Shown in pieces: positions 59,136-59,370 of a stretch of 59,370 nucleotides of DNA; position 1 is the first letter of the stretch, and each line of letters starts with the position of its first letter. The notes below the pieces were generated by a model. It had not been told where the DNA came from, made no database searches, and worked only from the letters and a program-made list of their open reading frames with translations. A program made the translations under genes and the position numbers. The DNA lies in the IMG/VR virus record IMGVR_UViG_3300017917_005063, positions 1 to 59,370 of that record. One strand, written 5' to 3'. The DNA comes from a virus.

Positions 59136-59173
59136 TGTGTCAAATAGCTGATTTCAAACAAAAATTTGACACA
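59136..59173. repeat. 10-bp inverted repeat TGTGTCAAAT/ATTTGACACA
   Basis: Perfect 10-bp arms (59136-59145 and 59164-59173) separated by 18 nt, between the promoter at 59184-59211 and ATG 59110. Could be a regulator or initiator site. Confidence 0.5.
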
Positions 59174-59183
59174 AGACAACAAG

Positions 59184-59211
59184 ATTATTATTGATTAAAA
59201 GAATAAGTCAA
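59184..59211 (-). promoter_or_regulatory. Minus-strand promoter before the replication genes
   Basis: TTGACT (59206-59211), AATAAT (59184-59189), spacer 16 bp, reading into the 59-aa gene, DUF6291 and DnaB. Unlike other minus-strand promoters, no TAAGAA palindrome is present. Confidence 0.5.
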
Positions 59212-59213
59212 GT

Positions 59214-59370
59214 TTATTCTAGTAGTAAGAAATTGTTTTTATTTACTTGAAAATTATTAAAGTTTAAATCGGCATCGCTAATATCCATTGCAAACTCCTC
59301 TTTTGCCTGCTTCTTATCTTTTATCCATCCTTTCAAAAGACTAGCTTGTATATTAAAAGCCTTGGCAAAA
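59214..59370 (-). CDS. Partial protein (C-terminus only)
   Basis: The last 51 residues of a minus-strand gene that begins beyond the window. AFNIQASLLKGWIKDKKQAK resembles a helix-turn-helix; it may be a regulator or terminase-like small protein. The rest (EEFAMDISDADLNF) is acidic. Incomplete, so family cannot be decided. Confidence 0.55.
   Translation of the reverse strand, partial: FAKAFNIQASLLKGWIKDKKQAKEEFAMDISDADLNFNNFQVNKNNFLLLE

Overview
The window is strongly AT-rich and almost fully coding. It reads as most of the genome, or a prophage, of a contractile-tailed (myovirus-type) phage of a Gram-negative bacterium. Support for Gram-negative is a nested inner/outer-membrane spanin pair, a phage-encoded beta-barrel-like outer-membrane protein and TTGACA/TATAAT-type promoters. 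MORN repeats, DUF4116 repeats and the low-GC style are common in eukaryote-associated bacteria such as Rickettsiales/Holosporales-like lineages. That host assignment is inference only.

Layout. 0-2.9 kb: small early-type genes. Four of them (starts 652, 871, 1779, 2433) each follow a promoter and an identical 14-nt leader; three also have a palindrome at the predicted transcription start. 2.9-6.3 kb: an HTH gene, small proteins and the large terminase. 6.3-7.7 kb: the portal gene, inverted relative to the rest of the morphogenesis block and divergent from the prohead protease. 7.8-14.2 kb: protease, major capsid, neck genes. 14.3-25 kb: a Mu-like tail series (sheath, tube, frameshifted chaperones, tape measure, gp43 to gp48-like baseplate). 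25-34.8 kb: receptor-binding genes, including a 2107-residue fibre. 34.8-38.3 kb: lysis and exported enzymes (YiiX-like protein, holin candidate, Rz/Rz1, M15 peptidase, thermonuclease).

From 38.5 kb on, almost all genes lie on the minus strand and serve DNA metabolism: DUF3310 fusion, ThyX, DNA methyltransferase, SSB and HNH nuclease, then after an interruption Ref-like nuclease, dUTPase, exonuclease, RecT, DUF1064 nuclease, DnaB helicase and a DUF6291 protein. Three minus-strand promoters share a TAAGAA-NNN(NN)-TTCTTA type palindrome, suggesting one regulator controls this region.

The minus-strand block is interrupted between about 44.28 and 49.2 kb by DNA of different character: a 5'-truncated MORN-repeat gene, a ParA ATPase, a remnant of a penicillin-binding-type gene and a full M3 oligoendopeptidase. 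At the left junction (~44280) a methyltransferase gene and the MORN gene are both cut at the same point. This is either a cargo insertion or an assembly join, and it is the first thing to check. No integrase, transposase, tRNA, rRNA or CRISPR array was recognised.
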